Shown here in pieces: positions 1 to 8,517 of a stretch of 64,000 nucleotides of DNA. The first letter of the stretch is position 1. Each line of letters starts with the position of its first letter. Origin of the DNA: Ancylobacter moscoviensis (GTDB taxonomy: Bacteria > Pseudomonadota > Alphaproteobacteria > Rhizobiales > Xanthobacteraceae). The stretch lies in assembly GCF_007559435.1 (NCBI RefSeq), contig NZ_VMBP01000002.1, positions 124,001-188,000 on the forward strand, read 5' to 3'. The position numbers and the translations under genes are program-made. Under the pieces are notes generated by a model. It was not told the DNA's origin, made no database searches, and was given only the letters and a program-made list of their open reading frames with translations.

Positions 1-115
1 GGGCTCCTCGCTCGACGTCATCGCCGCGCGGGTGGAAGCCGCCGGCCTCGACCCGCAGCCGCGTTCGGGCCGGCAGGAGCGCTTCGAGGCGCTGGCCGGC
101 AGCTACCTGCGCTGA
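1..115 (+). CDS. C-terminal fragment of an unidentified protein
   Basis: An open frame enters from the left edge in frame 2 and stops with TGA at 113-115, leaving 37 visible residues that end in ...FEALAGSYLR. Codon use matches the surrounding genes and a strong terminator follows 11 bases downstream, so this is very probably a real gene tail. The visible part contains no motif I recognise, and no function can be assigned from it. Confidence 0.6.
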   Translation, partial: GSSLDVIAARVEAAGLDPQPRSGRQERFEALAGSYLR

Positions 116-125
116 ACGATTGGCA

Positions 126-165
126 AAATCTGCGCCGGGCTTCGTCCTCCGGCGCAGATTTCATC
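126..165 (+). terminator. Rho-independent-type terminator
   Basis: A perfect 13-bp stem (126-138 pairs with 149-161) closes a 10-base loop, with A residues before it and a short T-rich stretch after. It lies just downstream of the gene tail ending at 115. The stem ends are A/T rich, so it may work in both directions. Confidence 0.8.
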
Positions 166-276
166 TTACTGTGATTGACTTGGCGGCATTTCCCCCGTTC
201 GATCCCCGGCGGGACGACCCGTGACTCGGCACCCCGCTTTCGCGCGGGAGGACGCCTTCAAGAGGGGAAGTGACGA

Positions 277-900
277 ATGCGTCATCGCATGATGGGAGCA
301 GCGCTGGCCGCCGTGGCCGCCCTGTCCTTTATGGCCGCCGATGCGGACGCCCAGATGCGTCCGCCGGGCGGCATGGGCAACCAGATCGTCGACGTGCCGG
401 AGAAGCCCGGCTACGTGCCGTCGGCCGACGAGGAGCAGCTCGACCCGGCCTTCCGCCGGCAGCCGGTCTATTTCCGCACCAACGAGCCGCCGGGCACGAT
501 CATCGTCCATACGAATGAGCGCTTCCTGTACCTCGTGCAGGGCGACAACCGGGCGCTGCGCTACGGCATCGGCGTGGGCCGCGACGGCTTCCAGTGGGCC
601 GGCCTGCAGAAGGTGACCCGCAAGGCGGAGTGGCCGGACTGGACGCCGCCGCCGGAGATGATCCAGCGCCAGCCCTACCTGCCGCGCTTCATGGCCGGCG
701 GTCCCGGCAACCCGATGGGCGCTGCCGCGCTCTATCTGGGCTCCACGGTCTACCGCATCCACGGCACCAACATGCCGAACACCATCGGCATGGCGATCTC
801 CTCCGGCTGCTTCCGTCTCGTGAATGCGGACGTGCAGGACCTCTACAACCGCGTGCCGGTGGGGACGAAGGTGATCATCCGTCAGGCGCCCGAGCTCTGA
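277..900 (+). CDS. L,D-transpeptidase (YkuD domain), exported
   Basis: A 207-residue periplasmic enzyme expected to form 3-3 peptidoglycan cross-links or attach proteins to peptidoglycan. Residues 1-25 form a signal peptide ending in Ala-Asp-Ala. The YkuD domain covers roughly residues 70-205 and carries the signature His (H162, in IHGTN) and catalytic Cys (C178, in SSGCFRL) with the Arg after it. The ATG at 277 has a GAGGGGAAG ribosome site. Many such short enzymes occur in Hyphomicrobiales, so the precise role among paralogues cannot be told. It stands as a single gene between a terminator and the binding protein at 967. Confidence 0.9.
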   Translation: MRHRMMGAALAAVAALSFMAADADAQMRPPGGMGNQIVDVPEKPGYVPSADEEQLDPAFRRQPVYFRTNEPPGTIIVHTNERFLYLVQGDNRALRYGIGVGRDGFQWAGLQKVTRKAEWPDWTPPPEMIQRQPYLPRFMAGGPGNPMGAAALYLGSTVYRIHGTNMPNTIGMAISSGCFRLVNADVQDLYNRVPVGTKVIIRQAPEL

Positions 901-966
901 GCGTCCGGTTTTTGTGAATATCGACGCTCCGGACCTTCCGGTGCCGTCGACCGATCTGGGGGAAAC

Positions 967-1980
967 ATGAACAGGATCGCAACCGCGCTGGCCGCCGCCG
1001 GCGTTCTTCTCACGGCCGGCTTCGCCCATGCGGACACGCTGTCCGACGTGAAGGCGCGCGGCACGCTGAAGTGCGGCGTCAGCCAGGGCCTCGCCGGTTT
1101 CTCGGCCAAGGACGACAAGGGCGCCTGGAGCGGCTTCGACGTCGATTTCTGCCGCGCGGTGGCGGCGGCGGTCTTCGACGACCCCTCCAAGGTGGAGTAT
1201 GTGCCGCTTTCCGCCGAGGCGCGCTTCCCGGCGCTGCAGAAGGGCGAGATCGACGTCCTCTCCCGCAACTCGACCTGGACGCTGCAGCGCGAGGCCGAGC
1301 TGAAGCTGCTTTTCGCCGGCATCTCCTATTATGACGGCCAGGGCTTCATGGTGCCGGCCGGCAAGAACGTGATGGGCGCGCTGGAACTCGGCGGCTCCAA
1401 GGTCTGCACCCAGAGCGGCACGACCAGCGCCCTCAACGCGCAGGACTATTTCAAGCAGAACAAGATGGAGCTGGAGCTGATCCAGCTGCCGACCGTCGAC
1501 GAGGTGGTGAAGGCCTATGCCGACGGCAAGTGCGACGTGCTGACGACCGACGTGTCGCAGCTCTACGCGCTGCGCCTTAAGCTGCCCAAGCCCGCCGACC
1601 ACATCGTGCTGCCCGACGTGATCTCCAAGGAGCCGCTCGGCCCGGTGGTGCGCCAGGGCGACGACGCGTGGCTCAACATCGTCAAGTGGAGCCTCTACGC
1701 GCTGCTGAACGCCGAAGAGCTGGGCATCAGCACGGCGAGCCTCGACCAGGCGCTCAAGTCCGACAAGCCGGACGTGAAGCGCTTTGTCGGCACCGACGGC
1801 GCCTATGGCGAGCAGCTCGGCCTGACCAAGGACTGGGCGGTGCGGATCGTCAAGAATGTCGGCAATTACGGCGAGGTGTTCGAGCGCAATATCGGCTCGC
1901 AGTCCTCGCTCGGCATCCCCCGCGGCATCAACCAGCTCTGGAGCGCCGGCGGCATCCAGTACGCGCCGCCGATCCGCTGA
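967..1980 (+). CDS. General L-amino-acid ABC transporter substrate-binding protein (AapJ-like)
   Basis: A 337-residue periplasmic binding protein of solute-binding family 3, closest to AapJ/BztA. Residues 1-22 are a signal peptide ending Ala-His-Ala. The mature part shows the family pattern: GTLKCGVSQGLAGFS near the start, then GFDVDFCRAVAAAVF, the ligand-contact region SRNSTWTLQRE and a CTQSGTTSA segment. The aapQMP permease and ATPase genes do not follow; instead a terminator lies 27 bases downstream, so this is an orphan binding protein or an extra copy serving a transporter elsewhere. A GGGGGAAAC ribosome site precedes the ATG. Confidence 0.88.
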   Translation: MNRIATALAAAGVLLTAGFAHADTLSDVKARGTLKCGVSQGLAGFSAKDDKGAWSGFDVDFCRAVAAAVFDDPSKVEYVPLSAEARFPALQKGEIDVLSRNSTWTLQREAELKLLFAGISYYDGQGFMVPAGKNVMGALELGGSKVCTQSGTTSALNAQDYFKQNKMELELIQLPTVDEVVKAYADGKCDVLTTDVSQLYALRLKLPKPADHIVLPDVISKEPLGPVVRQGDDAWLNIVKWSLYALLNAEELGISTASLDQALKSDKPDVKRFVGTDGAYGEQLGLTKDWAVRIVKNVGNYGEVFERNIGSQSSLGIPRGINQLWSAGGIQYAPPIR

Positions 1981-2006
1981 GGCGGGTCCATATCCCGGAA
2001 GAAAGG

Positions 2007-2040
2007 AAGCCGGCGATCCATGACGGGTCGCCGGCTTTTC
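2007..2040 (+). terminator. Terminator after the AapJ-like gene
   Basis: A perfect 10-bp stem (2007-2016 with 2028-2037) with an 11-base loop followed by TTTC. It separates the plus-strand binding-protein gene from the convergent minus-strand genes ending at 2084. Confidence 0.8.
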
Positions 2041-2083
2041 AGTTGCTCCTCGAGGGAGAGCCTGCAGAGGGTCTGCGCGGGGC

Positions 2084-2902
2084 CTAGACGCCCCGCCAGT
2101 TCGGCGGGCGCTTGGCCAGGAAGGCCTCGACGCCCTCGCGGAAATCGGCGCTGCCATAGGTTTCGCGCACCAGATCGGAATCGGCGGCGTGCGGGTCGCG
2201 GGCGAGGCGCCGCAGAATCTCCTTGGTCACGCGCAGCGTGATCGGCGCATGGCCGGCGAGGCGCGCGCACAGCTCCTCGACCTTCGCGTCGATCTCCTCC
2301 GCCGGAACGATGGAGACGTAGCCGGGCAGCAGTTCCTCGGCGACGGGCGTCTCGGCCAGCAGCAGCATGCGCTTGACCATGCTCACGCCGAGCGTGGCGG
2401 CGAGGCGCTGGACGTTGGACGCCGACAGGCAGTTGCCGAGGGTGCGGGCGATGGGCACGCCGAAGCGCGCGCCGGGCGTGGCGACGCGGAAATCGCAGGC
2501 ATTGGCCAGCGCCATGCCGCCGCCGACCGCCCAGCCTTCCACCACCGCGACGGTGGGAACGGGCAGGGCTTCCAGTCCGCCGACATAGTGCTCGACCTTC
2601 TCCTCATAGGCGATGCCGTCATTGCCGGAGGAGAAGGCGCGGAACTGCTCGATGTCGGTGCCGGCGACGAACGCCTTGCCGCCGGCGCCGCGCAGCACGG
2701 CCACGCGGATGGACGGATCGGCGGCGATCGCCGCGCAGGCCGCCGCCAGTTCCTCATACATGCGCCAGGTCATGGCGTTGCGGGCGGAGGGCCGGTCGAA
2801 GACGAGGCGGGCGACGGCGCCGTCCTTCGTGAAGCGGACGGTTCCCTGGTCCGGCGCGGCGGGTGCCTCGGGCCTGGCGACGGTTGTGGTGGCGAGGTTC
2901 AT
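2084..2902 (-). CDS. Crotonase-fold (enoyl-CoA hydratase/isomerase family) protein
   Basis: A 272-residue crotonase superfamily member. The oxyanion-hole segments are present (GKAFVAGTDIEQF around 75-87 and GWAVGGGMALANACDF around 123-138). The two glutamates used by true hydratases are not: the position of Glu144 of rat hydratase is Ile151 (FGVPI) and that of Glu164 is Arg178. A simple 2-enoyl-CoA hydratase role is therefore unlikely; isomerase, decarboxylase or C-C lyase chemistry on a CoA ester is possible. Its start overlaps the CoA-transferase stop by 4 bases, so the two are translationally coupled and probably act in sequence, the transferase making the CoA ester and this enzyme using it. 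Confidence 0.8.
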   Translation of the reverse strand: MNLATTTVARPEAPAAPDQGTVRFTKDGAVARLVFDRPSARNAMTWRMYEELAAACAAIAADPSIRVAVLRGAGGKAFVAGTDIEQFRAFSSGNDGIAYEEKVEHYVGGLEALPVPTVAVVEGWAVGGGMALANACDFRVATPGARFGVPIARTLGNCLSASNVQRLAATLGVSMVKRMLLLAETPVAEELLPGYVSIVPAEEIDAKVEELCARLAGHAPITLRVTKEILRRLARDPHAADSDLVRETYGSADFREGVEAFLAKRPPNWRGV

Positions 2903-4188
2903 GGCGCGAAGGCTCCACGGGCGGTGAGGGCTTCGACGGCGGCGGCGTCGAGGCCGATCTCCTTCAGCACTTCGTCGGTGTGCTGGCCGAGCAGGGGAGG
3001 ATGCCGGCGCACCTGCTGCGGCGTGCCGGTCAGCTTAACCGCAAAGCCGATGTTCGACACCTTGCCCTCGTTGGGGTGGTCGATCTCGATGCGCATCTGG
3101 CGGTGCCGGCCGTGCTCGCTCTCGAAGGCTTCCGGGTAGCTGTGCATGGTGCCGGCGGGGATGCCGACGGCGAGCAGGCTTTCCACCCAGTCGTCGGAGG
3201 TGCGGGTGACGAAGGTCTTCTCCAGCTCGACGATCAGCTCCTCGCGATGGGCGAGCCGGTCGGGATTGGTCTTGAACCGGGGATCCTCGAGGAGATCCTG
3301 CCGGCCGATGGTCTCGCAGAGCTGCAGCCAGAGCTTCTGGTTGGTGGCGCCCATGACGAAATAGCCGTCGGAGGACTTCACCGCCTGATAGGGCGCGCTC
3401 ATGCGGTTGGCGGTGCCGAGCGGGATCGGCTGGGTGCCGCGGCCCCAATATTCGGAGATGTCCCACACCGAGAAGGCGAGGGCGGCCTCGAACAGCGAGG
3501 CGTCGATGTACTGGCCCTCGCCGGTGTTCTTCGCGCCGATATAGGCGGCGAGCACGGCATAGGTGGCGAACAGGCCGCAGCCGATATCGGCCACCGGCAC
3601 GCCGGCCTTGACCGGCAGGCCGCCGGGATGGCCGGTGACGCTCATCACGCCGGACATGGCCTGCGCCATCAGGTCGAAGCCCGGGCGGCCGGCCCAGGGG
3701 CCGGTCTGGCCAAAGCCGGAGATGGAGGCGTAGACGAGGCGCGGATTGTACTGGCGCACCGTCTCATAGTCGCATTTGAGCTTCTTCATCACGCCCGGTC
3801 GGTAGTTCTCGACCAGGATGTCGGCGCTCTTCACCAGCTCGTAGAACAGCTCGCGGCCGGCTTCGCTCTTGAGGTTCACGGCGACCGAGCGCTTGTTCCG
3901 GTTCATGTTGAGGAAGCCCATGCTGTCGGGCCCCTTCATCTTGAATCCCATGGCGCCGCGGGTCTGGTCGCCAGTGCCCGGCGGCTCGATCTTGATCACG
4001 TCGGCACCGAGGTCGCCGAGCAGCATGCAGCTATAGGGACCGGCCATCACCTGGCTGACGTCGAGAACCCGCACGCCGGCCAGCGGCAGCGGGCGCGCCG
4101 CGCCCTCGGTCCGCGCCTCGCGCTGCGGTGTGCTGGCGGGATTGCCGGCGGCGGGGTTTTCCCGGGCCTGATCCAGAACATCGCTCAT
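2899..4188 (-). CDS. CaiB/BaiF family CoA-transferase
   Basis: A 429-residue family III CoA-transferase that moves CoA between carboxylic acids. The N-terminal half has the family block GVRVLDVSQVMAGPYSCMLL and LGADVIKIEPP (roughly 38-70). The likely catalytic aspartate is Asp201 in VPVADIGCG, in the position of Asp169 of formyl-CoA transferase. The first 35 residues are a Pro/Ala-rich extension unlike the family core, so a later start cannot be excluded. It precedes and overlaps the crotonase gene and lies downstream of a tripartite transporter and a GntR regulator, suggesting activation of an imported dicarboxylate or hydroxycarboxylate. The substrate cannot be read from the sequence. Confidence 0.9.
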   Translation of the reverse strand: MSDVLDQARENPAAGNPASTPQREARTEGAARPLPLAGVRVLDVSQVMAGPYSCMLLGDLGADVIKIEPPGTGDQTRGAMGFKMKGPDSMGFLNMNRNKRSVAVNLKSEAGRELFYELVKSADILVENYRPGVMKKLKCDYETVRQYNPRLVYASISGFGQTGPWAGRPGFDLMAQAMSGVMSVTGHPGGLPVKAGVPVADIGCGLFATYAVLAAYIGAKNTGEGQYIDASLFEAALAFSVWDISEYWGRGTQPIPLGTANRMSAPYQAVKSSDGYFVMGATNQKLWLQLCETIGRQDLLEDPRFKTNPDRLAHREELIVELEKTFVTRTSDDWVESLLAVGIPAGTMHSYPEAFESEHGRHRQMRIEIDHPNEGKVSNIGFAVKLTGTPQQVRRHPPLLGQHTDEVLKEIGLDAAAVEALTARGAFAP

Positions 4189-4231
4189 CGGTTCTACCTT
4201 TCTGCGGTGGGCGCGGCGCCCGAATTCACAA

Positions 4232-4247
4232 TCAATAATTACGAATG
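4232..4247 (-). promoter_or_regulatory. Operator-like motif upstream of the CoA-transferase
   Basis: TCAATAATTACGAATG lies 44 bases upstream of the CoA-transferase start in an A/T-rich gap of an otherwise very GC-rich region. It matches 14 of 16 bases of the site at 8361-8376 before tctC. It may be an internal promoter/operator of module A bound by the FCD-type regulator encoded next to it. Confidence 0.45.
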
Positions 4248-4286
4248 ACGGAAGCGGCTCCGCCGCAGCGGGCGGAGCCGGGGATC

Positions 4287-5027
4287 TCAGACCGGCTCGG
4301 AGGTCGATGTCCTGCGCCCCCGCGCCGCGCCGCGCTCATCCGCCGGCTCGGCCGGGGCTTCCGCGCTGGTGCGGTTGATGAAGGCGCGGGCGATGCCGGA
4401 GGTGGTGCCCATGACGTGGGTTTCGAGCAGGGCGGCGAGGCGGGGCGCGTCGCGCGCTTCCAGCGCCTCGATCATGGCGTTGTGCTCGACCACGGCGGCG
4501 GCCCAGTGCTCGCGGCTCTTGCGCACGACGAAGCGGCAGGCATGGATGCGGGTGAGGATCTGCTGGTAGAAGGCGGACAGCGTGACGTTGCCGGCGATCT
4601 CGAAGAAGGATTCGTGGATCAGCCGGTTGTGGCTGAGATACTCGACTTCCTCGCCCTTCTCGAAATACTCCATCATCCGGTCGTGCAGCGCGCGGACGCG
4701 GGCGATGTCGGCATCGCTGGCGCGGGCGCAGGCGAGCAGGCCGGCGAGGCGCTCCAGCGAGGCCATGATCGGGAACAGCTCCTCGATCTGCTCCTCGGTG
4801 ATGCGCGCGACGATGGCGCCGCGATGGGGCAGGATCTGCAGCACGCCCTCGGCGGCGAGCACCTTCAGAGCCTCGCGGATCGGTGTGCGGGAGACCCCGA
4901 AGCGCTCGCACAGCTGCTCCTCCGGCACTTTCTCGCCGGGCCGCAGTTCGCCCTGCAGGATCATCTCCCGCAAGGGCGCCACGAGGGATTCGTGGAGAGA
5001 GTGTCGGACGATCGGAGCGGACGGCAT
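4287..5027 (-). CDS. GntR-family transcriptional regulator, FCD subfamily (module A)
   Basis: A 246-residue regulator. The winged helix-turn-helix occupies about residues 8-75 (LHESLVAPLREMILQGELRP, FGVSRTPIREALKVLAAEG), and a FadR-C-terminal (FCD) ligand-binding domain covers about 90-220, with the metal-binding Asp/His pattern of this subfamily (HNRLIHESFF, HNAMIEALEARD). The ATG at 5027 puts the start directly before the DNA-binding domain. It sits between tctA and the CoA-transferase gene on the same strand and most likely senses the substrate or an intermediate of module A. The regulator at 9790-10476 is a clear paralogue with the same domain order and nearly identical recognition helix (FGVSRTPxREALKVLA). 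Confidence 0.9.
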   Translation of the reverse strand: MPSAPIVRHSLHESLVAPLREMILQGELRPGEKVPEEQLCERFGVSRTPIREALKVLAAEGVLQILPHRGAIVARITEEQIEELFPIMASLERLAGLLACARASDADIARVRALHDRMMEYFEKGEEVEYLSHNRLIHESFFEIAGNVTLSAFYQQILTRIHACRFVVRKSREHWAAAVVEHNAMIEALEARDAPRLAALLETHVMGTTSGIARAFINRTSAEAPAEPADERGAARGRRTSTSEPV

Positions 5028-5110
5028 GCGTTTTATCCTTGGCGGCTTCTGCGAGCCTGAGCGTTTCCCGACGGAAGGATAGCCGGGAACCGCCGGTATC
5101 GGGAAGACGA

Positions 5111-6646
5111 TCACGCCGACCTCCCATGGGCCTCGGCGTCGCCGGCGGCCGGCCGGCCGAACAGGCCGCCCTTGAACAGGACGGTGATCAGCGGCAGGCA
5201 CAGCAGCAGGATGCCGAGCCCCATCATGGTGGAGACGAGGGCGTTGGAGAAGAAGATCGCCGGCGAGCCGTCCGAGGTCAGCATGGCCTGGCGGAAGGCG
5301 TCCTCGGCCTTGTCGCCCAGCACCATGGCGAGGACGAAGGGCGCGAGCGGGTAGTCGAGCTTCTTGAAGACGTAGCCGACGATGCCGAAGGCCAGCGCCA
5401 GCCAGATGTCGAATACGTGGTTGGCGACCGTGTAGGCGCCGATGACGCAGACGATGGTGATCATCGGCCCGACGACGGTGAAGGGCGCGCGCAGGATGTA
5501 GGCGAAGAGCGGCACGGTCGCGAGCACCAGCACGACGGCGATGAGGTTGCCCATGTACATGGAGGCGATGAGGCCCCAGACGAAATCCGGCCGGGTGGAG
5601 AACAGCATCGGGCCGGGCGAGAGGCCCCAGATCATCAGGCCGCCCATCATCACCGCAGCGGTGGCGGAGCCGGGAATGCCCAGCGCCAGCATCGGCAGCA
5701 GCGCGCAGGAGCCGGCCGAATGGTCGGCGGTCTCGGGCGCGACGATGCCTTCGGGCTCGCCCTTCCCGAAATTCCTGCCGCGGCGGGAGAAGCGCCGGCC
5801 CAGCGCGTAGCTCATGAAGGAAGCGGCGGTCGGGCCGCCCGGCGTGATGCCCATCCAGCAGCCGATGAGCGCGCTGCGCACCAGCGTGACCCAGTAGCGC
5901 GGCACTTCGGCCACCGTGCGCAGGATGGTGCGCATGTCGAGCTTGGCCTTCACGCCCTCGAACTTCAGCCCTTCCTCCATGGTGAGCAGCAGCTCGCCCA
6001 GGCCGAACAGGCCGATGACGGCGATGAGGAAGCTGATGCCGCCGATGAGCTCGTCGATCTCGAAGGTCAGGCGGCTCTCGCCGGAGATGGTGTCGATGCC
6101 CACCGTGGCGGCGGCGAAGCCGAGCATCATCGAGACCAGCGTCTTGAAGGGCGAGCCTCCGGCCATGCCGATGAAGCTGGCGAAGGCCATGAAGTAGACC
6201 GCGAAATACTCGGCCGCGCCGAAGCGCATGGCGAAATTGGCGACCCAGCTCGACAGCAGGGTGATGACGATCACGCCGGTGAGGGCGCCGATGCCGGCCG
6301 AGGTGAAGGCGAGGGTGAGCGCGCGCACCGCCTGCCCCTGCCGGGCGAGCGGATAGCCGTCGAACGTCGTGGCGACGGAGGAGGGTTCGCCGGGAATGTT
6401 GAACAGGATGGAGGTCGTCGATCCCCCGAACAGCGCGCCCCAGTACATGGAGGTGAGCAGGATGATCGCCGAGATCGGGTCCATGGTGAAGGTGAGCGGC
6501 AGCAGCAACGACACGCCGTTGGGCGCGCCGAGGCCGGGGAGCACGCCGACCACCAGGCCGAGCAGCACGCCCACCGCCATGATCATCACATGGTGGGCGG
6601 TGAGCGCGACGGCGAAGCCGTCCATCAACTGGCCGAAATTGCCCAT
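5111..6646 (-). CDS. tctA: Tripartite tricarboxylate transporter large permease (TctA), module A
   Basis: A 511-residue inner-membrane protein with about 12 hydrophobic segments. It carries the TctA signatures GVLPGLGAPNGVSLLLPLTF near 37-56, the FNIPGEPSSVATTFDGYPLA loop and the second-repeat equivalent GITPGGPTAASFMSYALGRR. It forms the proton-driven channel of a TctABC importer for carboxylates. It is the third gene of tctC-tctB-tctA, 33 bases after tctB. The protein is closely similar to the module B copy at 16798-18339, which fits duplication of the whole transporter. Confidence 0.95.
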   Translation of the reverse strand: MGNFGQLMDGFAVALTAHHVMIMAVGVLLGLVVGVLPGLGAPNGVSLLLPLTFTMDPISAIILLTSMYWGALFGGSTTSILFNIPGEPSSVATTFDGYPLARQGQAVRALTLAFTSAGIGALTGVIVITLLSSWVANFAMRFGAAEYFAVYFMAFASFIGMAGGSPFKTLVSMMLGFAAATVGIDTISGESRLTFEIDELIGGISFLIAVIGLFGLGELLLTMEEGLKFEGVKAKLDMRTILRTVAEVPRYWVTLVRSALIGCWMGITPGGPTAASFMSYALGRRFSRRGRNFGKGEPEGIVAPETADHSAGSCALLPMLALGIPGSATAAVMMGGLMIWGLSPGPMLFSTRPDFVWGLIASMYMGNLIAVVLVLATVPLFAYILRAPFTVVGPMITIVCVIGAYTVANHVFDIWLALAFGIVGYVFKKLDYPLAPFVLAMVLGDKAEDAFRQAMLTSDGSPAIFFSNALVSTMMGLGILLLCLPLITVLFKGGLFGRPAAGDAEAHGRSA

Positions 6647-6679
6647 GGCCGTTCCCTCTCCCGTCTCTTCTTCTTGTTC

Positions 6680-7162
6680 TCAGTAGATGCCGAAATATTC
6701 GAGGATCGGCCCCTTCAGCAGCGGGACCATGAAGATCTTCTCGAAGATGACGAAGTTGACCGCGACCACGATGGCGGCGGTGAGCAGCGAGGTCGCGGTG
6801 CGGAAGCCGGCGGCCATGCGCATGGCGTAGAAGGTGTAGAGCGCCATGCCGATGTAGAGGCCGAGCCAGGCGGAGATCGCCACCATCACGACGATCGGCA
6901 GGAAGAAGGCGACGATGGTGCGCAGCCGCTCGCCGTCGATGAAGACGTCGGAGGTCGAGGCCCGGCGCAGCACCGTCTGGAGGATGGTGGCGGCGCTGCC
7001 GAAGATGATGAGGGCGCCGATATAGAAGGGGAAATAGCCCGGCTGCGGACCGCTCTCGTTCCAGCTGATGCCGTTGAGGGACGCGCCGTAGCACACGATC
7101 CCGCCGACGAGGGCGGTGGCGCAGGCGGTCGCGATCTCCATGGTGTTGCGCGAGATATCCAT
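6680..7162 (-). CDS. tctB: Tripartite tricarboxylate transporter small permease (TctB), module A
   Basis: A 160-residue protein with four hydrophobic segments, the usual TctB size and topology. The conserved GPQPGYFPFYIGALIIFGS motif at about 39-57 marks the family. It lies between tctC and tctA and partners the large permease in the membrane. The final residues before the stop (KGPILEYFGIY) resemble those of the module B TctB (KGPLEAAFGF). Confidence 0.9.
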   Translation of the reverse strand: MDISRNTMEIATACATALVGGIVCYGASLNGISWNESGPQPGYFPFYIGALIIFGSAATILQTVLRRASTSDVFIDGERLRTIVAFFLPIVVMVAISAWLGLYIGMALYTFYAMRMAAGFRTATSLLTAAIVVAVNFVIFEKIFMVPLLKGPILEYFGIY

Positions 7163-7230
7163 GACGTCACTCCGGGGCGGGCACGCCGTCGCGCTCCCGC
7201 AGGATCTGCGATCCGGGTCGAGAAGGAGAA

Positions 7231-7249
7231 GGGGCGGGCGCGCCGCCCC
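7231..7249 (-). promoter_or_regulatory. Hairpin between tctC and tctB (module A)
   Basis: GGGGCGG (7231-7237) pairs perfectly with CCGCCCC (7243-7249) around a 5-base loop. In the transcribed minus direction it is followed by a pyrimidine-rich stretch. It lies just after the binding-protein gene and before the permease genes, where partial termination or mRNA stabilisation would give more binding protein than permease. Module B has a hairpin at the equivalent place. Confidence 0.5.
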
Positions 7250-7272
7250 CTCGTTTCACCAAAAGCGCGGGC

Positions 7273-8277
7273 TCACTGCTCGGCGCGCAGCCAGCCATTC
7301 GCCTTGTAGATCTCGGCGTAGGTGGCCTCGTGCTGCTTGATGAAGTCCTTGAAGGCGTCGCCGGTGAGCAGGCGCGGGATCTGCGCGCCGCGCTCCTGAT
7401 AGCCCTTGAACTCCGGCGTGCCGGCCGCCTTGGTGAACAGCTCGGTGTAGTAGGCGAGCGCCTCCGGCGGGATGTCCGCGGCCGCCCAGATGGTGCGCGG
7501 CTGGGCGAAGGTCTTCACGTCGATGCCGGCCTCGACGCAGGTCGGAACGTCATTCCAGGACATGCCGTCGGCGATGACCGTCTTGTCGGCGAGGCGTTCG
7601 CTCTCGAACACGCAGAGCGGCTTCTGCACGCCGGCCTTCCACTGCTCGACGCTCTCGCTGGGATTGTTAACGTTGGCGGTGATGTGGCCGCCGGCCACCT
7701 GGATGGCCGCCTCGCTGCCCGACTTGTAGGGGATGTAGGTGAGGTCGACGCCGGTCTTGTGCTCGATGAGCGTCATCAGCGTCTCGTCGGCTTCCTTGGC
7801 CTTGGCGCCGCCGAGCTTGAGCTGGCCGGGATTCTCCTTCGCCTTGGCGATGAAGCCCTTGACGTCCTCGATGCCCGAGGTCTTCGGATTCACCCACAGG
7901 ATGAAGGGGTCGAACACCATCGCGGCGACCGGGGTGAGGTCCTTCTGGCTGTAGGAGAGCTTGTTGGCGAGCGGCAGGACATAGGCGTCCTGCGTGCCGA
8001 AATAGAGCTTGTAGGGATCGCCCTTGTTCGACTTGGCGTAGATGAAGGTCTCCGCGCCGGAGCCGCCGGACTTGTTGCTGACGATGATCGGCGTGGTCAG
8101 CAGCTCGTTCTTGCTGAGCGCCGACTGGACGACGCGGGCGAAGGTGTCGGTGCCGCCGCCGGGGCCGGCCGCGGCGACGAACTCCACCGGGCGGTTCGGT
8201 TTCCATTCGGCGAGCGCGGCGGTCGGGACGACCACCGAAAGCGTGAGCGCAAACGCAGTTAGGGCGTGCTTGGGCAT
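7273..8277 (-). CDS. tctC: TctC/Bug-family substrate-binding protein, module A
   Basis: A 334-residue periplasmic binding protein, first gene of the transporter operon. Residues 1-23 form a signal peptide (ends LAEW). The Bug-family pattern is clear: KPNRPVEFVAAAGPGGGTDTFARVVQ near 25-50, YIPYKSGSEAAIQVAGGH and NVNNPSESV in the second half. The family binds a wide range of carboxylates, so the ligand cannot be predicted; the CoA-transferase downstream points to an acid that is later activated. The module B homologue at 15098 shares the YIPYKSGxEAA and NVNNPSEN segments. Confidence 0.93.
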   Translation of the reverse strand: MPKHALTAFALTLSVVVPTAALAEWKPNRPVEFVAAAGPGGGTDTFARVVQSALSKNELLTTPIIVSNKSGGSGAETFIYAKSNKGDPYKLYFGTQDAYVLPLANKLSYSQKDLTPVAAMVFDPFILWVNPKTSGIEDVKGFIAKAKENPGQLKLGGAKAKEADETLMTLIEHKTGVDLTYIPYKSGSEAAIQVAGGHITANVNNPSESVEQWKAGVQKPLCVFESERLADKTVIADGMSWNDVPTCVEAGIDVKTFAQPRTIWAAADIPPEALAYYTELFTKAAGTPEFKGYQERGAQIPRLLTGDAFKDFIKQHEATYAEIYKANGWLRAEQ

Positions 8278-8340
8278 TCAATTCCTCCCCATGAGAATTA
8301 TTTGGGCGGGCTTTGCCTCGCGGTTCTTGAGGGGAACGCT

Positions 8341-8380
8341 ATCGCATCAATCATTTCACATCAATAATTATGGATGCGAT
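8341..8380 (-). promoter_or_regulatory. Inverted repeat and operator-like motif upstream of tctC (module A)
   Basis: ATCGCATC (8341-8348) and GATGCGAT (8373-8380) form a perfect 8-bp inverted repeat. Inside it lies TCAATAATTATGGATG (8361-8376), nearly identical to the motif at 4232-4247. The block is A/T rich and sits 64 bases before the tctC start codon, a natural place for promoter and repressor site of the minus-strand operon. Confidence 0.55.
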
Positions 8381-8517
8381 TTTCGCTCGATGCCGGCGAG
8401 GGACGGCGCGGGAGTGGCGGACAGGTCTCCGGTCGCCACGCGATGGAGTGGTCCGGCAATAGAATTCTCTTTTATGAATCAGTGGGATGGGAGAAGTGGG
8501 CGAGGGTGCACCGCGCG

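Noticed and set aside
166..2157. Long open frame on the minus strand across the L,D-transpeptidase and AapJ-like genes (663 codons)
   Set aside because: The residues are low-complexity His/Arg/Gly/Leu typical of antisense frames in GC-rich DNA; the opposite strand encodes two clear protein families and terminators.
4883..7309. 808-codon plus-strand frame opposite the tctA/tctB/GntR genes
   Set aside because: Composition is Gly/Glu/Asp/His-rich antisense shadow; the minus strand has three recognisable proteins with ribosome sites.
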